From an uncultured Lewinella sp. (GTDB lineage Bacteria; Bacteroidota; Bacteroidia; Chitinophagales; Saprospiraceae): a stretch of 64,000 nucleotides of DNA. Positions 51,149 to 59,830 of this stretch are shown one piece after another. The position numbers were made by a program, and so were the translations under genes. The notes under the pieces were generated by a model that was not told the origin of the DNA, made no database searches, and saw only the letters and a list, made by a program, of their open reading frames with translations. The stretch covers positions 1 through 64,000 of the forward strand of contig CALMYQ010000047.1 in the NCBI GenBank assembly GCA_937873655.1, in the 5' to 3' direction. Positions within the stretch are counted from its first letter, which is position 1; the number at the start of each line of letters is the position of its first letter.

Positions 51149-53779
51149 ATGATGACCGCTAAGGAAATTCGCCAGCAATTCCTGGACTTTTTTGCCTCCA
51201 AACAGCATAAGATCGTTCCCTCCGCCCCGATCGTGAGCAAGGATGACCCCACCCTCATGTTCACCAACGCGGGTATGAACCAATTCAAGGACTTTTTCCT
51301 GGGCAACCAGACGCCGGATAATCCCCGGATCGCCGATACCCAGAAATGCATGCGGGTCTCCGGCAAACACAACGACCTTGAAGACGTCGGCAAGGACGGC
51401 ACCCACCATACCATGTTCGAAATGCTGGGCAACTGGTCCATCGGCGATTATTTCAAAGCCGAAGCCCTGGCCTGGTCGTGGGAACTGCTCACGAAAGCCT
51501 ACGGCATACCCGCCGACCGGCTTTATGCCACCGTGTTCGGCGGCGACGAAAAGGAAAACCTCCCCCCGGATGATGAAGCCAAAGGGATCTGGCAGCAATT
51601 CCTGCCCGACGACCATATCCTGTACGGCAGCAAAAAGGACAACTTCTGGGAGATGGGCGATACCGGCCCCTGCGGCCCTTGCTCCGAGATCCACGTCGAC
51701 CTGCGCAGCAATGAGGAACGCGCCAAGGCGCCGGGTCGCGACTTGGTGAACACGGACCACCCCCGCGTCATCGAGATCTGGAACAACGTCTTCATCCAGT
51801 TCAACCGCAAAGCGGACGGTCAGCTGGAACTGCTGCCCGCCAAACACGTCGATACCGGGATGGGCTTCGAACGCCTTTGCATGGTCCTCCAGGGCAAAAC
51901 CGCCACCTACGACACGGACGTTTTTACCCCGCTGATCCGCGAGATCGAAAAAGGATCCGGTAAAACCTATACCGCCAGCTACAACCCCGATGCCAAATCC
52001 GATACCGCCATCCGCGTGGTAGCCGATCATATTCGCGCGGTCGCCTTTACGATCGCCGACGGCCAGCTGCCGTCCAACTCGGGCGCCGGGTACGTGGTCA
52101 GGCGGATCCTTCGCCGGGCGGTCCGTTACTATTATACCTTTCTGGACGTGAAACACCCTTTCCTTTTTAAACTGGTACCCGTTTTGGCCGCCGAAATGGG
52201 CGACTTTTTTCCTGAATTAAAAGCCCAGCAATCCCAGATCGCCAAAATCATCGAAGGAGAGGAAGCGGCATTCCTGAATACGCTTGAACGCGGTATCCGC
52301 CGGTTTGAGACCATTGAAGTGAACAACGGAGTCATTCCCGGCGCAGCGGCTTTCGAATTGTACGATACCTACGGCTTTCCCATCGACCTGACCCGGCTGA
52401 TGGCCACTGAGAAGGGCCTGACGGTCGATGAAGCCGGTTTTAACACGGCACTGGCGGCCCAGAAAGCCAGATCGCAGGCAGATGCCGTAAAAGCGGTCGG
52501 CGACTGGCATACCGTCAACAGCGGCGAGGAAGTCCAGTTTGTCGGATACGATACCCTGCAAGTAGCCGACGCCAAAGTGCTGAAATATCGCACCGTTCAG
52601 GCCAAAGGCAAGGACCAATACCAGATCGTCCTGAACCGCACGCCCTTCTATGCGGAGAGCGGCGGACAGGCCGGAGATACCGGGTGGCTGTATATCGGCG
52701 ACGAACGCCTGGAAGTGCTGGACACCCAAAAGGAAAACGATCTGATCATTCACCAGGTGGACCGGCTGCCCGAACGGACCGACCGGGAAGTGAAAGCAGT
52801 GGTAGATGCCGGCAAACGGCAGGCAACCTCCGCCAACCATACGGCAACCCACCTGATGCACGCCGCCCTGCACCGCATCCTGGGTACGCATGCCTTGCAG
52901 AAAGGCCAGGATGTGAACGACCACCGCCTGCGGTTCGACTTTTCGCATTTCCAGCGGACCGAACCCGCCGAGTTGGAGCGGATCGAACATATGGTCAATG
53001 AGAAGATCCGGGAAAATATCCGGCTGGAAGAAAGCCGCGATACCCCGATCGAGGAGGCCAAAGCAGCCGGCGCCATGATGCTTTTTGGTGAAAAATACGG
53101 CGAGAAGGTCCGCATGATCACTTTCGATAAGGATTATTCCCGGGAATTGTGCGGCGGCACCCACGTACCCGCCACGGGCGAGATCGGCCTGTTCAAGATT
53201 GTGAGCGAGGGCGCTGTAGCAGCCGGTATCCGGCGGATCGAGGCGGTTACGGCCGGCAAGGCGGAGTCCTTTGTCAAGGAGGAGCTGGACGAACTGACCA
53301 AAGTCCGCGAATTGCTGAAAAACCCTAAAGACCTGCCCCGGAGCATCACCAGCCTCCAGGATGAAAACAAAGAATTGCGCCGCGAGATCGAACGGCTGCA
53401 CAATGCCCAGGCCAACGCCCTGAAGGATCAATTGATCGCAGGCGCTGAACTGATCAACGGCGTCCGGTTTATCGGTTCGAAATTACCGCTATCCGACGCG
53501 AATGCCATCAAAAACCTCGCCTTCCAATTGGAAAAGGAAGTGGAGAACCTGGTCGCCGTAATGGGCGCCGAATCGGACGGCAAAGCTACCCTGACCATTG
53601 CCGTCAGCCGGAACCTGGCCGACTCGGGTCGCTTCCACGCCGGCAACATGGTGCGTGAACTGGCCAGGGAAATCCAGGGTGGCGGCGGCGGACAGCCTTT
53701 CTTCGCAACCGCCGGCGGCAAAGACCCCAACGGTCTTGAACGCGCTATCGCGAAGGCGAAGATCCTGCTTGATGGTTGA
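51149..53779 (+). CDS. alaS: Alanyl-tRNA synthetase
   Basis: 876 residues from the first of two adjacent ATGs. Class II core with GKHNDLEDVG, HHTMFEMLGNWSIGDYF and the TGPCGPCSEIH stretch; editing domain with NHTATHLMHAALH and CGGTHV zinc site; C-terminal DHHA1-like domain ending QGGGGGQPFFATAGGKD. It charges tRNA-Ala and edits Ser/Gly. Length is normal and all key motifs are intact. Confidence 0.98.
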   Translation: MMTAKEIRQQFLDFFASKQHKIVPSAPIVSKDDPTLMFTNAGMNQFKDFFLGNQTPDNPRIADTQKCMRVSGKHNDLEDVGKDGTHHTMFEMLGNWSIGDYFKAEALAWSWELLTKAYGIPADRLYATVFGGDEKENLPPDDEAKGIWQQFLPDDHILYGSKKDNFWEMGDTGPCGPCSEIHVDLRSNEERAKAPGRDLVNTDHPRVIEIWNNVFIQFNRKADGQLELLPAKHVDTGMGFERLCMVLQGKTATYDTDVFTPLIREIEKGSGKTYTASYNPDAKSDTAIRVVADHIRAVAFTIADGQLPSNSGAGYVVRRILRRAVRYYYTFLDVKHPFLFKLVPVLAAEMGDFFPELKAQQSQIAKIIEGEEAAFLNTLERGIRRFETIEVNNGVIPGAAAFELYDTYGFPIDLTRLMATEKGLTVDEAGFNTALAAQKARSQADAVKAVGDWHTVNSGEEVQFVGYDTLQVADAKVLKYRTVQAKGKDQYQIVLNRTPFYAESGGQAGDTGWLYIGDERLEVLDTQKENDLIIHQVDRLPERTDREVKAVVDAGKRQATSANHTATHLMHAALHRILGTHALQKGQDVNDHRLRFDFSHFQRTEPAELERIEHMVNEKIRENIRLEESRDTPIEEAKAAGAMMLFGEKYGEKVRMITFDKDYSRELCGGTHVPATGEIGLFKIVSEGAVAAGIRRIEAVTAGKAESFVKEELDELTKVRELLKNPKDLPRSITSLQDENKELRREIERLHNAQANALKDQLIAGAELINGVRFIGSKLPLSDANAIKNLAFQLEKEVENLVAVMGAESDGKATLTIAVSRNLADSGRFHAGNMVRELAREIQGGGGGQPFFATAGGKDPNGLERAIAKAKILLDG

Positions 53780-53828
53780 TGCTTGATACTGGTATCTGGC
53801 AACCAGCAACCAACAACAACCAGCATCT

Positions 53829-53863
53829 CCCGTCCGCCATAGCTCCAAAAGAGCGACGGCGGG
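53829..53863. repeat. Palindromic intergenic element A, inverted copy
   Basis: Reverse complement reads CCCGCCGTCGCTCTTTTGGA then GCTATGGCGGACGGG, nearly identical to 42918-42951. It lies between the converging alaS and rapZ-fusion genes, where it could serve both as terminator. Confidence 0.75.
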
Positions 53864-53869
53864 CAGCGC

Positions 53870-55321
53870 TCAATTCTCCCACCCTTTCCGCTCCTGCTCA
53901 ATATGTTGCAGCGAGATCCGCACGCCGTATTTCTCCTTGAGGTGCTTGGCCAGTTCATCAGCTGCGTAAACAGAGCGGTGCTGGCCGCCGGTGCAGCCGA
54001 AGTTGACCATGAGGCTGGTAAAGCTGCGTTCGATATAGTCCTCTACCGCTGAGTCCACGATGCGGCAGACGTCGTTCATGAATTCGCCCATCTGGCTGTG
54101 GTGTTTCAGGAAGTTGATGACCGCCTCATCGCGGCCGGTCAGTTTTTTGTAGGGCTCGTACCGCCCCGGGTTATGGATGAACCGGCAGTCGAATACAAAT
54201 CCGCCGTTGTTGCCGGTGGCGTCCGGCGGGATGCCGTTCCGCTGGTAGGAAAAGCTGCTGATATAGACGTTGAGGAGGCTGGAGGAGGCCCTGATCTTGT
54301 CGAAAGGCTCAAATCGCTTATTTTGAACGATGCGTTGCAGGACGGCGGTCAATTCCGGCATCTCAACCGGCAATTCGACATTTTCCAGCCACCATTTCAC
54401 GTTTCGGATGGCGAACGGGATGCTTTGGATGAAGTATTCCTTGCGTTCGAACAGACCGCGAAAACCATAGGTGCCGAATACCTGAATGAAGCGCATCAGC
54501 GCATAACCGTGGTAATACTGGATGAATTGTTCCCGGTCCACCTCCACCAGCTTTTGAACGGCGTTGAGGTAGTGGTCCAGGAGGTCCTCCTTGATATCTT
54601 CGGGGATATTGGCCTTGGCCTGGTACAGCAGGGATGCCAGATCGTACTGAAGGGCCCCGCGACGACCGCCCTGGTAGTCGATAAAATAAGGTTCACCGCT
54701 TTTGATCATGATATTCCGGGTCTGAAAATCGCGGAACATGAAGAAGTTGGTATCCGTCCGCAGCAGATAATCGGAAAAACGATGAATATCATCCTCAAGG
54801 GCCTGCTCGTCAAAGGGAATCCTGGCCAGTTTGAGAAAATAGTATTTGAAGGTGTTGAAATCCCAGAGCATGGATTGTTTGTCGAAGGATTTGCGCGGAT
54901 AGCAGGCTTCATAATCCAATCCTTTGCCGCCTTCGATCTGGAGGTGGGCGAGTTTTTCAACGACCTTCTTGTAAATGTTGATCAGGTAATCAGGGAAATA
55001 GTCGCCCTTTTGGAGCAGATAGCTGTACAAGGTGGTAAAGCCCAGGTCCTCCTGGAGATAGACGCCCTTGTCGAGGTCCTCTGCGTAAATTTCGGGTACC
55101 GGCAGCCCTTTGGACATGAAATGCCTGGAGAAGCTGAGAAAGGCCTGGTTTTCCTTCCGGTCGGGGTTGTAGGCGCCGATTGCGGATTGTTCGTGCCCCT
55201 GCAAGCGGTAGTAAATCCGGGCTGAGCCGGAGGGCGCCAGGGGCAGGACGAGGGTAGGCGGTTGGCCCGTCCATTGCTCAAAAAGGTCAGTCAGGTCGCG
55301 CTCAATTCGGGAAGAAGCCAT
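53870..55321 (-). CDS. APH-like kinase fused to a RapZ C-terminal RNA-binding domain
   Basis: 483 residues. Residues 1-330 are an aminoglycoside-phosphotransferase-like kinase (AmgK/choline kinase type): GSARIYYRL, VYLQEDLG, MFRDFQTRNIMIKSG as the catalytic loop with Asp and Asn, and YFIDYQGGRRGALQYDLASLL for the metal Asp. Residues 345-483 match the RapZ C-terminal domain (FSYQRNGIP, FVFDCRFIHNPG, NFGCTGGQHRSVYAADEL), which in E. coli binds small RNAs and glucosamine-6-phosphate. The usual RapZ N-terminal P-loop domain is replaced. A link between amino-sugar phosphorylation and RNA-based control is inferred. Confidence 0.88.
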   Translation of the reverse strand: MASSRIERDLTDLFEQWTGQPPTLVLPLAPSGSARIYYRLQGHEQSAIGAYNPDRKENQAFLSFSRHFMSKGLPVPEIYAEDLDKGVYLQEDLGFTTLYSYLLQKGDYFPDYLINIYKKVVEKLAHLQIEGGKGLDYEACYPRKSFDKQSMLWDFNTFKYYFLKLARIPFDEQALEDDIHRFSDYLLRTDTNFFMFRDFQTRNIMIKSGEPYFIDYQGGRRGALQYDLASLLYQAKANIPEDIKEDLLDHYLNAVQKLVEVDREQFIQYYHGYALMRFIQVFGTYGFRGLFERKEYFIQSIPFAIRNVKWWLENVELPVEMPELTAVLQRIVQNKRFEPFDKIRASSSLLNVYISSFSYQRNGIPPDATGNNGGFVFDCRFIHNPGRYEPYKKLTGRDEAVINFLKHHSQMGEFMNDVCRIVDSAVEDYIERSFTSLMVNFGCTGGQHRSVYAADELAKHLKEKYGVRISLQHIEQERKGWEN

Positions 55322-55397
55322 TTTTATGCTGATTTTGCGCGAATTTGGGCAAATAACAAGAATAAGTGTATATTTAACCCATTAAAAAAACAAAACC

Positions 55398-55700
55398 ATG
55401 TCTAACTCTTCAGGAACCGATCCTAAAACCGTAGGGATTATCGCCTACATTACCTTGATTGGCTGGATTATTGCCTTGGTCTTGAACAATCCGAAATCGG
55501 ACTTTGCTTCATTCCATATCCGCCAAATGCTTGGATTGATCCTCATCAGCCTGGTCGGAATTATTCCGTTCATCGGCTGGATCTTTTCGCTCTTTGTATT
55601 AGTCCTGTGGATACTGGGCTTTATCTCGGCTGTACAAGGAGAAAAGAAGCCTGTTCCCGTTTTTGGAGAAATGTTCCAGAAATGGTTCAGCTCGCTTTAA
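55398..55700 (+). CDS. DUF4870-type small membrane protein
   Basis: 100 residues, three hydrophobic helices: GIIAYITLIGWIIALVLN, then FHIRQMLGLILISLVGIIPF, then IFSLFVLVLWILGFISAVQG, with the FASFHIRQ motif typical of this Tic20-like family. Function unknown. The gene starts with MSNSSGTDPKTVG, an uncharged tail. It is divergent from the APH-RapZ fusion gene 76 bases away. Confidence 0.85.
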   Translation: MSNSSGTDPKTVGIIAYITLIGWIIALVLNNPKSDFASFHIRQMLGLILISLVGIIPFIGWIFSLFVLVLWILGFISAVQGEKKPVPVFGEMFQKWFSSL

Positions 55701-55750
55701 ATGCAGCATCCCCGGAGTGGCAAGAGCGTTCCTGCTTTTTGCCACTCTGC

Positions 55751-56101
55751 CTACCGGTTATTTCCATTTCCTTTTACCGTATCCCTGAACAGCGGCTTTA
55801 GCGGCAACTCTTCAGCAGGGCGCTTCAGTTCGGGTCTTTCCGGCTTTTCGGGTTTTTCCGGCCGGTCCATGGAATCCCGTTGTTCCCGGGCGGCGGCGAT
55901 GAGGATCGAATCTGCCATCATGCCGGCTTCTTCAAGCGCTTTTTCCCGGCAATTCTTTTCAATGATCCGGCGATAATTATTCAGCCGCTCCAGCACTTTT
56001 TCCTCTACAAACGACTTGACGGCCGTGTCGTTTTGGTCTTCCGGGTTGCCGCATGAAGCCATGGCGGCGACACCTAACAATATGAGTACGTTTTTTTTCA
56101 T
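55751..56101 (-). CDS. Small lipoprotein with helical and Pro/Glu/Arg-rich tail
   Basis: 116 residues; lipobox AAMASC gives lipidated Cys17. The middle is a charged helix (EEKVLERLNNYRRIIEKNC) and the C-terminus is rich in Pro, Glu, Lys and Arg. No family recognised. Its ATG overlaps the stop of the upstream lipoprotein gene by four bases (ATGA), so the two are translationally coupled and lie downstream of lptB on the same strand. Confidence 0.7.
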   Translation of the reverse strand: MKKNVLILLGVAAMASCGNPEDQNDTAVKSFVEEKVLERLNNYRRIIEKNCREKALEEAGMMADSILIAAAREQRDSMDRPEKPEKPERPELKRPAEELPLKPLFRDTVKGNGNNR

Positions 56102-56370
56102 TGCTCAACAGGGATTCTTGCGCGCAGGCGGGCCTCTTCTTCTCTCCGGATCCGGATAATGGAATCGGTGGCGACGCGGACGAGGCTGTCGTGGCGCGAG
56201 GTGCAGAGGCTGTCCCAGACCTTGCGCAGGCTGTCGATCCGCTGCGCATACAGGGTGTCGATCATGGCGCGCTCATTGGAGGTCAGCCGGATCTGGTATT
56301 CTTCCCGGTGGCCGCAGCCCGAAAGCAGAAATAGCAGTAAAGGAACGGCGATGATCAGCCTTGTTTTCAT
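56098..56370 (-). CDS. Small coiled-coil lipoprotein
   Basis: 90 residues, lipobox LLSGC with lipidated Cys19, then a highly charged helix (YAQRIDSLRKVWDSLC ... RIRREEEARLRARIPVEQ). No family recognised. It follows lptB by 14 bases and overlaps the next lipoprotein by four, so it is part of the lptB operon; a role at the envelope is plausible. Confidence 0.7.
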   Translation of the reverse strand: MKTRLIIAVPLLLFLLSGCGHREEYQIRLTSNERAMIDTLYAQRIDSLRKVWDSLCTSRHDSLVRVATDSIIRIRREEEARLRARIPVEQ

Positions 56371-56384
56371 TTTTGCGGGTTGGC

Positions 56385-57128
56385 TTAATCCAGGTCAATG
56401 ACTTTCTTGCGCAATTCGAAGTTGGTGCCGAGGTAGACCTTCCTCACCATTTCATCGGCAGCCAGTTCGTCGGCAGTGCCGGCTTTGAGGATCTTGCCCT
56501 CGAACATGAGATAAGCCCGGTCGGTGATGGACAGGGTTTCCTGTACGTTGTGGTCGGTGATCAGGATGCCGATCCCCTTGGTCCGCAACTTGGCTACGAT
56601 ATACTGGATATCCTCCACAGCGATCGGGTCGATACCGGCAAAGGGCTCGTCGAGGAGAATGAATTTGGGGTTGGTGGCCAGTGAGCGGGCGATTTCCGTG
56701 CGCCGCCGCTCTCCGCCGGACAGGGTGTCGCCGCGGTTCTTGCGCTTGGTTTCCAATCCGAATTCCTCCAGCAGCGATTCCAGCTTTTCTTTTTGCTCGG
56801 CGGGGCTCAGCGGCGTCATTTCCAATACGGCGCGGATGTTGTCCTCTACGCTCAGCTTCCTGAATACAGAGGGTTCCTGCGGAAGATAGCCGATCCCGCG
56901 CTGCGCCCGTTTGTACATCGGCAGACTGGTGATGGGTTCGTTATCCAGGAAAACCTCGCCTTCATTGGGCCGGATGAAACCCACGACCATATAAAAAGTG
57001 GTGGTTTTACCGGCGCCGTTGGGGCCCAGCAAACCTACGATTTCGCCTTGATTGACCTCAATGGACACCCCTCCGACGACCGTTCGCCGGCCATACAATT
57101 TCACCAGATTATCGCTGCGTAAGATCAT
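56385..57128 (-). CDS. lptB: LPS export ABC transporter ATP-binding protein
   Basis: 247 residues. Walker A GPNGAGKT (34-41), Q-loop [19 protein letters not shown], signature [13 protein letters not shown], Walker [21 protein letters not shown] and H-loop TDHNV, with the wording characteristic of LptB. It powers extraction of lipopolysaccharide from the inner membrane. LptF/G and LptC are elsewhere. Nine bases separate it from the upstream barrel gene; two small lipoproteins follow. Confidence 0.94.
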   Translation of the reverse strand: MILRSDNLVKLYGRRTVVGGVSIEVNQGEIVGLLGPNGAGKTTTFYMVVGFIRPNEGEVFLDNEPITSLPMYKRAQRGIGYLPQEPSVFRKLSVEDNIRAVLEMTPLSPAEQKEKLESLLEEFGLETKRKNRGDTLSGGERRRTEIARSLATNPKFILLDEPFAGIDPIAVEDIQYIVAKLRTKGIGILITDHNVQETLSITDRAYLMFEGKILKAGTADELAADEMVRKVYLGTNFELRKKVIDLD

Positions 57129-57137
57129 TTTTTGCGT

Positions 57138-57878
57138 TCAATCAACAAACTCGATGATGTGCAGAAAGCGGAAACCGACAGTCAGCTCGAAGGTGATATT
57201 GCGAATGCGCCTTTCTTCAAGGGTTCGCCGGTCGGTACCGGTGCCGTACGCAACATAAACGTTTGGAATGGCCGGTTGTTGGTATTGCAGGGAAAAATCC
57301 GGGTTAACGGAAAACTCCAGGATCAGGTCCACGTACTCGCCCAACGGTTTTTCGATGCCGCCGCCGACAGTCAGGCCGTAGTTGAACCGGCGGATGAAGT
57401 TATTGTCGTTGAACGGGAAGATGGAATACCCCGGGTTTGTTTCGTTGAAGGATTCGTATTCCCCCAGGTTGGTGCTCAGCGTATAATCCCCCCGCACGCC
57501 GATCATGTAATAGGTCTTGCTGTTGCCGGTGAAACTGAATTTCTGCTTGGCGCCCAGCGTCAGCGAAAGGTTGTTGAACAGGAACTGGTAGGCCGGCGGC
57601 TGAAAAAAGGTGCTGGTGTTGGGGTTGTAGAAATTCCGCCGCCTGATCGCGCTGCCCTTCACGTGGTAGCCCACCTGGGCAAAAAGCGCAAAAGGATCCT
57701 CTGGGTCATATGACTCGATAAAGGCAATACCGTGGTACTTCAGCAGCGGATCGCGTTCAAAGCTGTTCCAGTTCTGGGTGCCGATGGTGAGCCCACCTTT
57801 CAGACCGAAGCCGTAACTCTGCGCTCCGGCCCCGATGACCAGCAACATTCCGGTTGCCAACAACAACATCTTTTTCAT
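57138..57878 (-). CDS. PorT-like outer-membrane beta-barrel protein
   Basis: 246 residues with signal peptide (MKKMLLLATGMLLVIGAGAQ). It opens with YGFGLKGGLTIGTQNW and continues with alternating strands to a C-terminal aromatic-containing end (TFELTVGFRFLHIIEFVD), typical of PorT-family barrels. First gene of the likely operon with lptB and two small lipoproteins; the association with LPS export may be functional (inference). Confidence 0.82.
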   Translation of the reverse strand: MKKMLLLATGMLLVIGAGAQSYGFGLKGGLTIGTQNWNSFERDPLLKYHGIAFIESYDPEDPFALFAQVGYHVKGSAIRRRNFYNPNTSTFFQPPAYQFLFNNLSLTLGAKQKFSFTGNSKTYYMIGVRGDYTLSTNLGEYESFNETNPGYSIFPFNDNNFIRRFNYGLTVGGGIEKPLGEYVDLILEFSVNPDFSLQYQQPAIPNVYVAYGTGTDRRTLEERRIRNITFELTVGFRFLHIIEFVD

Positions 57879-57921
57879 GGATCAAACGGTCGTTTGCCGG
57901 CAAAGATAACATTTCTGTCAC

Positions 57922-57942
57922 ATCTCTCACCCTCTCACCCTC
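57922..57942. repeat. CTCTCACC tandem run abutting a stop codon
   Basis: Three units of CTCTCACC/CTCTCACT end at the TAA stop (57943-57945) of the glucosaminidase gene, echoing the GTGAGAG runs at other gene ends. Confidence 0.75.
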
Positions 57943-59394
57943 TCACTTAATCCTCAACACCATCCCGATCTTGATATTGTTATCCGTCAGGTTGTTGAGT
58001 TTCTTGATGTCTTCCACTTTGACGCTGTAACGCTGGGCGATATTCCAGAGGGTATCGCCTTTTTGTACGGTGTGCACGATGCCGTCGACCGGCGGCGTGG
58101 TCGTCGGTTGCTGCGGTTTGGGATCCGGCTTGACGACCGGGGCTTCTTCAAAATCGGTTTTGTTGTCAATCACCGGTAATTCCTCTTTCGGCGGCGTGGT
58201 AGCAGGGGGCGTTGTCGTCGGGTTGGTGGTCGGCGGAACCGTGGTGGTCGGTTGCGTCGTTGGTACGGGCGGCTTGGCCGGCTCTTCGATCGGATCGAGG
58301 AAATCGGGTTCCTTTTCCGGCAGCGGGTCGGTTACCTTGTCGGTGGGTTGGGTGGTCCCGCCGGTTTGCGGTTTCGCGGGCTGATTGCCGCCGATGATCA
58401 CGGGCAGTTTATCGGGTTCGGGCGCTGCGGGTTCGTTCGGATCCCGCAATTTCGGAGCGCTCTTGACCTTGCAGCCCCGGAGTTTGACCTGTTCGCTGAC
58501 CGCGGGTTGCTGGCTCTCCTCCATTCGGTTTCGCTTGTACAGCTTGGCGAGCCGGACGCCGTAGGTCTGAGAGATGTCGAACATGGTTTCTCCGGATTCG
58601 ACGACGTGGTATTTTTCGCGGCCGCGGTAGGCGTTGCGCTTCGGTTGAAGGTAAATTTTGGTCCCTTCGGTCAGGGTCTGATTTTCGCCTTCGAGCTTTT
58701 CGTTGTAGTCCAGAATGCGGCGGACAGCGATATCGGTCCGGGCGGCGATTTCAGCGACGGTTTCGCCGGAGGTGGCCAACGCATAGCGCACGTCATTGGT
58801 CTTCAGTATGTTGGAAACAATGCTTTCACTGGGGACATCCGTGTCGATGCTGGACATTTTATCGAAACGGTACAATTCGTAGCGTTCGATCAGTTCGATC
58901 AACTTCTCGGGGTAAGTGGCGCTGGTGGCATAGCCGGCCTGTTTGAGCCCGTAGGCCCACCGGCGGTAGTCGGTCGGGTCGAGGCGAAACAGGAAGCCGT
59001 AGCGAAATTCTTTCCGCGGGTCGCGCAAGAACTCGGAATGGGCCACATAACAGGCTTCAACCGATTCGTAAACCCGGAAGCAGGATTCGACGAGTTTGCC
59101 CTTGTCGTCGTAATCGTCGTCTTTCTGGTAGACCTTGCGGCCGTTCCAGTCGTCGCCGCACTTGATGCCGAAATGATTATTGGCGCGGCGGGCCAGGAAG
59201 CTTTTCCCTGCATTGGATTCCAGGATGCCCTGCGCCAGTTTGATGCTGGCGGGAATGCCGGCCCGTTCCATCTCCCGGATGGCGATCTTTTTATTTTTTT
59301 CGATGTAATCGAGGAAGTCCTGGTCCTGTTGTGCCTGGAGGAATGGAGCGCTGCAGACAAGGAACAAACATCCGGTGATCAGGTTTTTTAACAT
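57943..59394 (-). CDS. Glucosaminidase-domain protein with LysM repeats
   Basis: 483 residues with signal peptide ending FLQAQ. Glucosaminidase (GH73-type) domain at about 30-165 (GIPASIKLAQGILESNAGKS with the catalytic Glu, NNHFGIKCGDDW), then LysM modules near 210-250, 262-305 and a last one at 437-483 (HTVQKGDTLWNIAQRYSVKV). A Pro/Thr-rich linker separates the second and third LysM. It likely cleaves peptidoglycan glycan strands at the cell envelope. Alone on its transcript. Confidence 0.92.
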   Translation of the reverse strand: MLKNLITGCLFLVCSAPFLQAQQDQDFLDYIEKNKKIAIREMERAGIPASIKLAQGILESNAGKSFLARRANNHFGIKCGDDWNGRKVYQKDDDYDDKGKLVESCFRVYESVEACYVAHSEFLRDPRKEFRYGFLFRLDPTDYRRWAYGLKQAGYATSATYPEKLIELIERYELYRFDKMSSIDTDVPSESIVSNILKTNDVRYALATSGETVAEIAARTDIAVRRILDYNEKLEGENQTLTEGTKIYLQPKRNAYRGREKYHVVESGETMFDISQTYGVRLAKLYKRNRMEESQQPAVSEQVKLRGCKVKSAPKLRDPNEPAAPEPDKLPVIIGGNQPAKPQTGGTTQPTDKVTDPLPEKEPDFLDPIEEPAKPPVPTTQPTTTVPPTTNPTTTPPATTPPKEELPVIDNKTDFEEAPVVKPDPKPQQPTTTPPVDGIVHTVQKGDTLWNIAQRYSVKVEDIKKLNNLTDNNIKIGMVLRIK

Positions 59395-59532
59395 CTTGGT
59401 TGTTATTTTTTGGGTATCCGATTGTGTTGGCTATACAACGCCCCCAAAGTGTGCGACAATATATTTTTTGCCTCAATTTATTAAATTGTTAACGATTTGA
59501 AGGAGAAAAGTGCACAAAGGATCAAAATTTCT

Positions 59533-59564
59533 TTTGGTCAATTGGAAAACATGTCCTACCTTTG
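59533..59564 (+). promoter_or_regulatory. rpmH promoter
   Basis: TTTG at 59533-59536, 20 bases, TACCTTTG at 59557-59564: an exact Bacteroidota promoter. The leader to the ATG at 59618 is about 45-50 bases. Confidence 0.8.
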
Positions 59565-59617
59565 TGGCCGCTTTTCAGGAAAGCCATGCTGCTGAGGGCG
59601 AAAGAAAGACAAGAGCA

Positions 59618-59773
59618 ATGAAAAGAACGTTTCAACCTTCAAGAAGAAAGCGGGTAAACAAGCACGGGTTCCGCTCCAGAATGGCCACCAAAAACGGCCG
59701 TAAAGTACTTGCCAGGCGCCGCGCCCGCGGTCGTCACAAGTTGACGGTATCCGACGAAAGCCGCTTGAAGTAA
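59618..59773 (+). CDS. rpmH: Ribosomal protein bL34
   Basis: 51 residues, beginning [20 protein letters not shown] and continuing to [16 protein letters not shown], the invariant bL34 sequence. Part of the 50S subunit. The ATG at 59618 is the family start; the frame is open further upstream, but that part contains the promoter. rnpA and dnaA, its frequent partners, are not adjacent here. Confidence 0.97.
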   Translation: MKRTFQPSRRKRVNKHGFRSRMATKNGRKVLARRRARGRHKLTVSDESRLK

Positions 59774-59811
59774 GCCTTTAGCGGGCTCTTGTCCAAGAGG
59801 CCGCCAAAGGC
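59774..59811 (+). terminator. rpmH terminator
   Basis: GCCTTT-A-GCGG-G-CTCT pairs with AGAG-G-CCGC-C-AAAGGC, a long stem with single mismatches, followed by a T-rich stretch ATTATTCCTTTCCTTTT. It begins directly after the stop codon. Confidence 0.75.
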
Positions 59812-59830
59812 ATTATTCCTTTCCTTTTAC

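Noticed and set aside
54098-55225. Plus-strand open frame inside the APH-RapZ gene
   Set aside because: No family features; the opposite strand has two intact domains.
59431-59470. Possible replication origin near rpmH
   Set aside because: No DnaA-box cluster, dnaA, rnpA or other origin gene is visible; rpmH alone is not enough.
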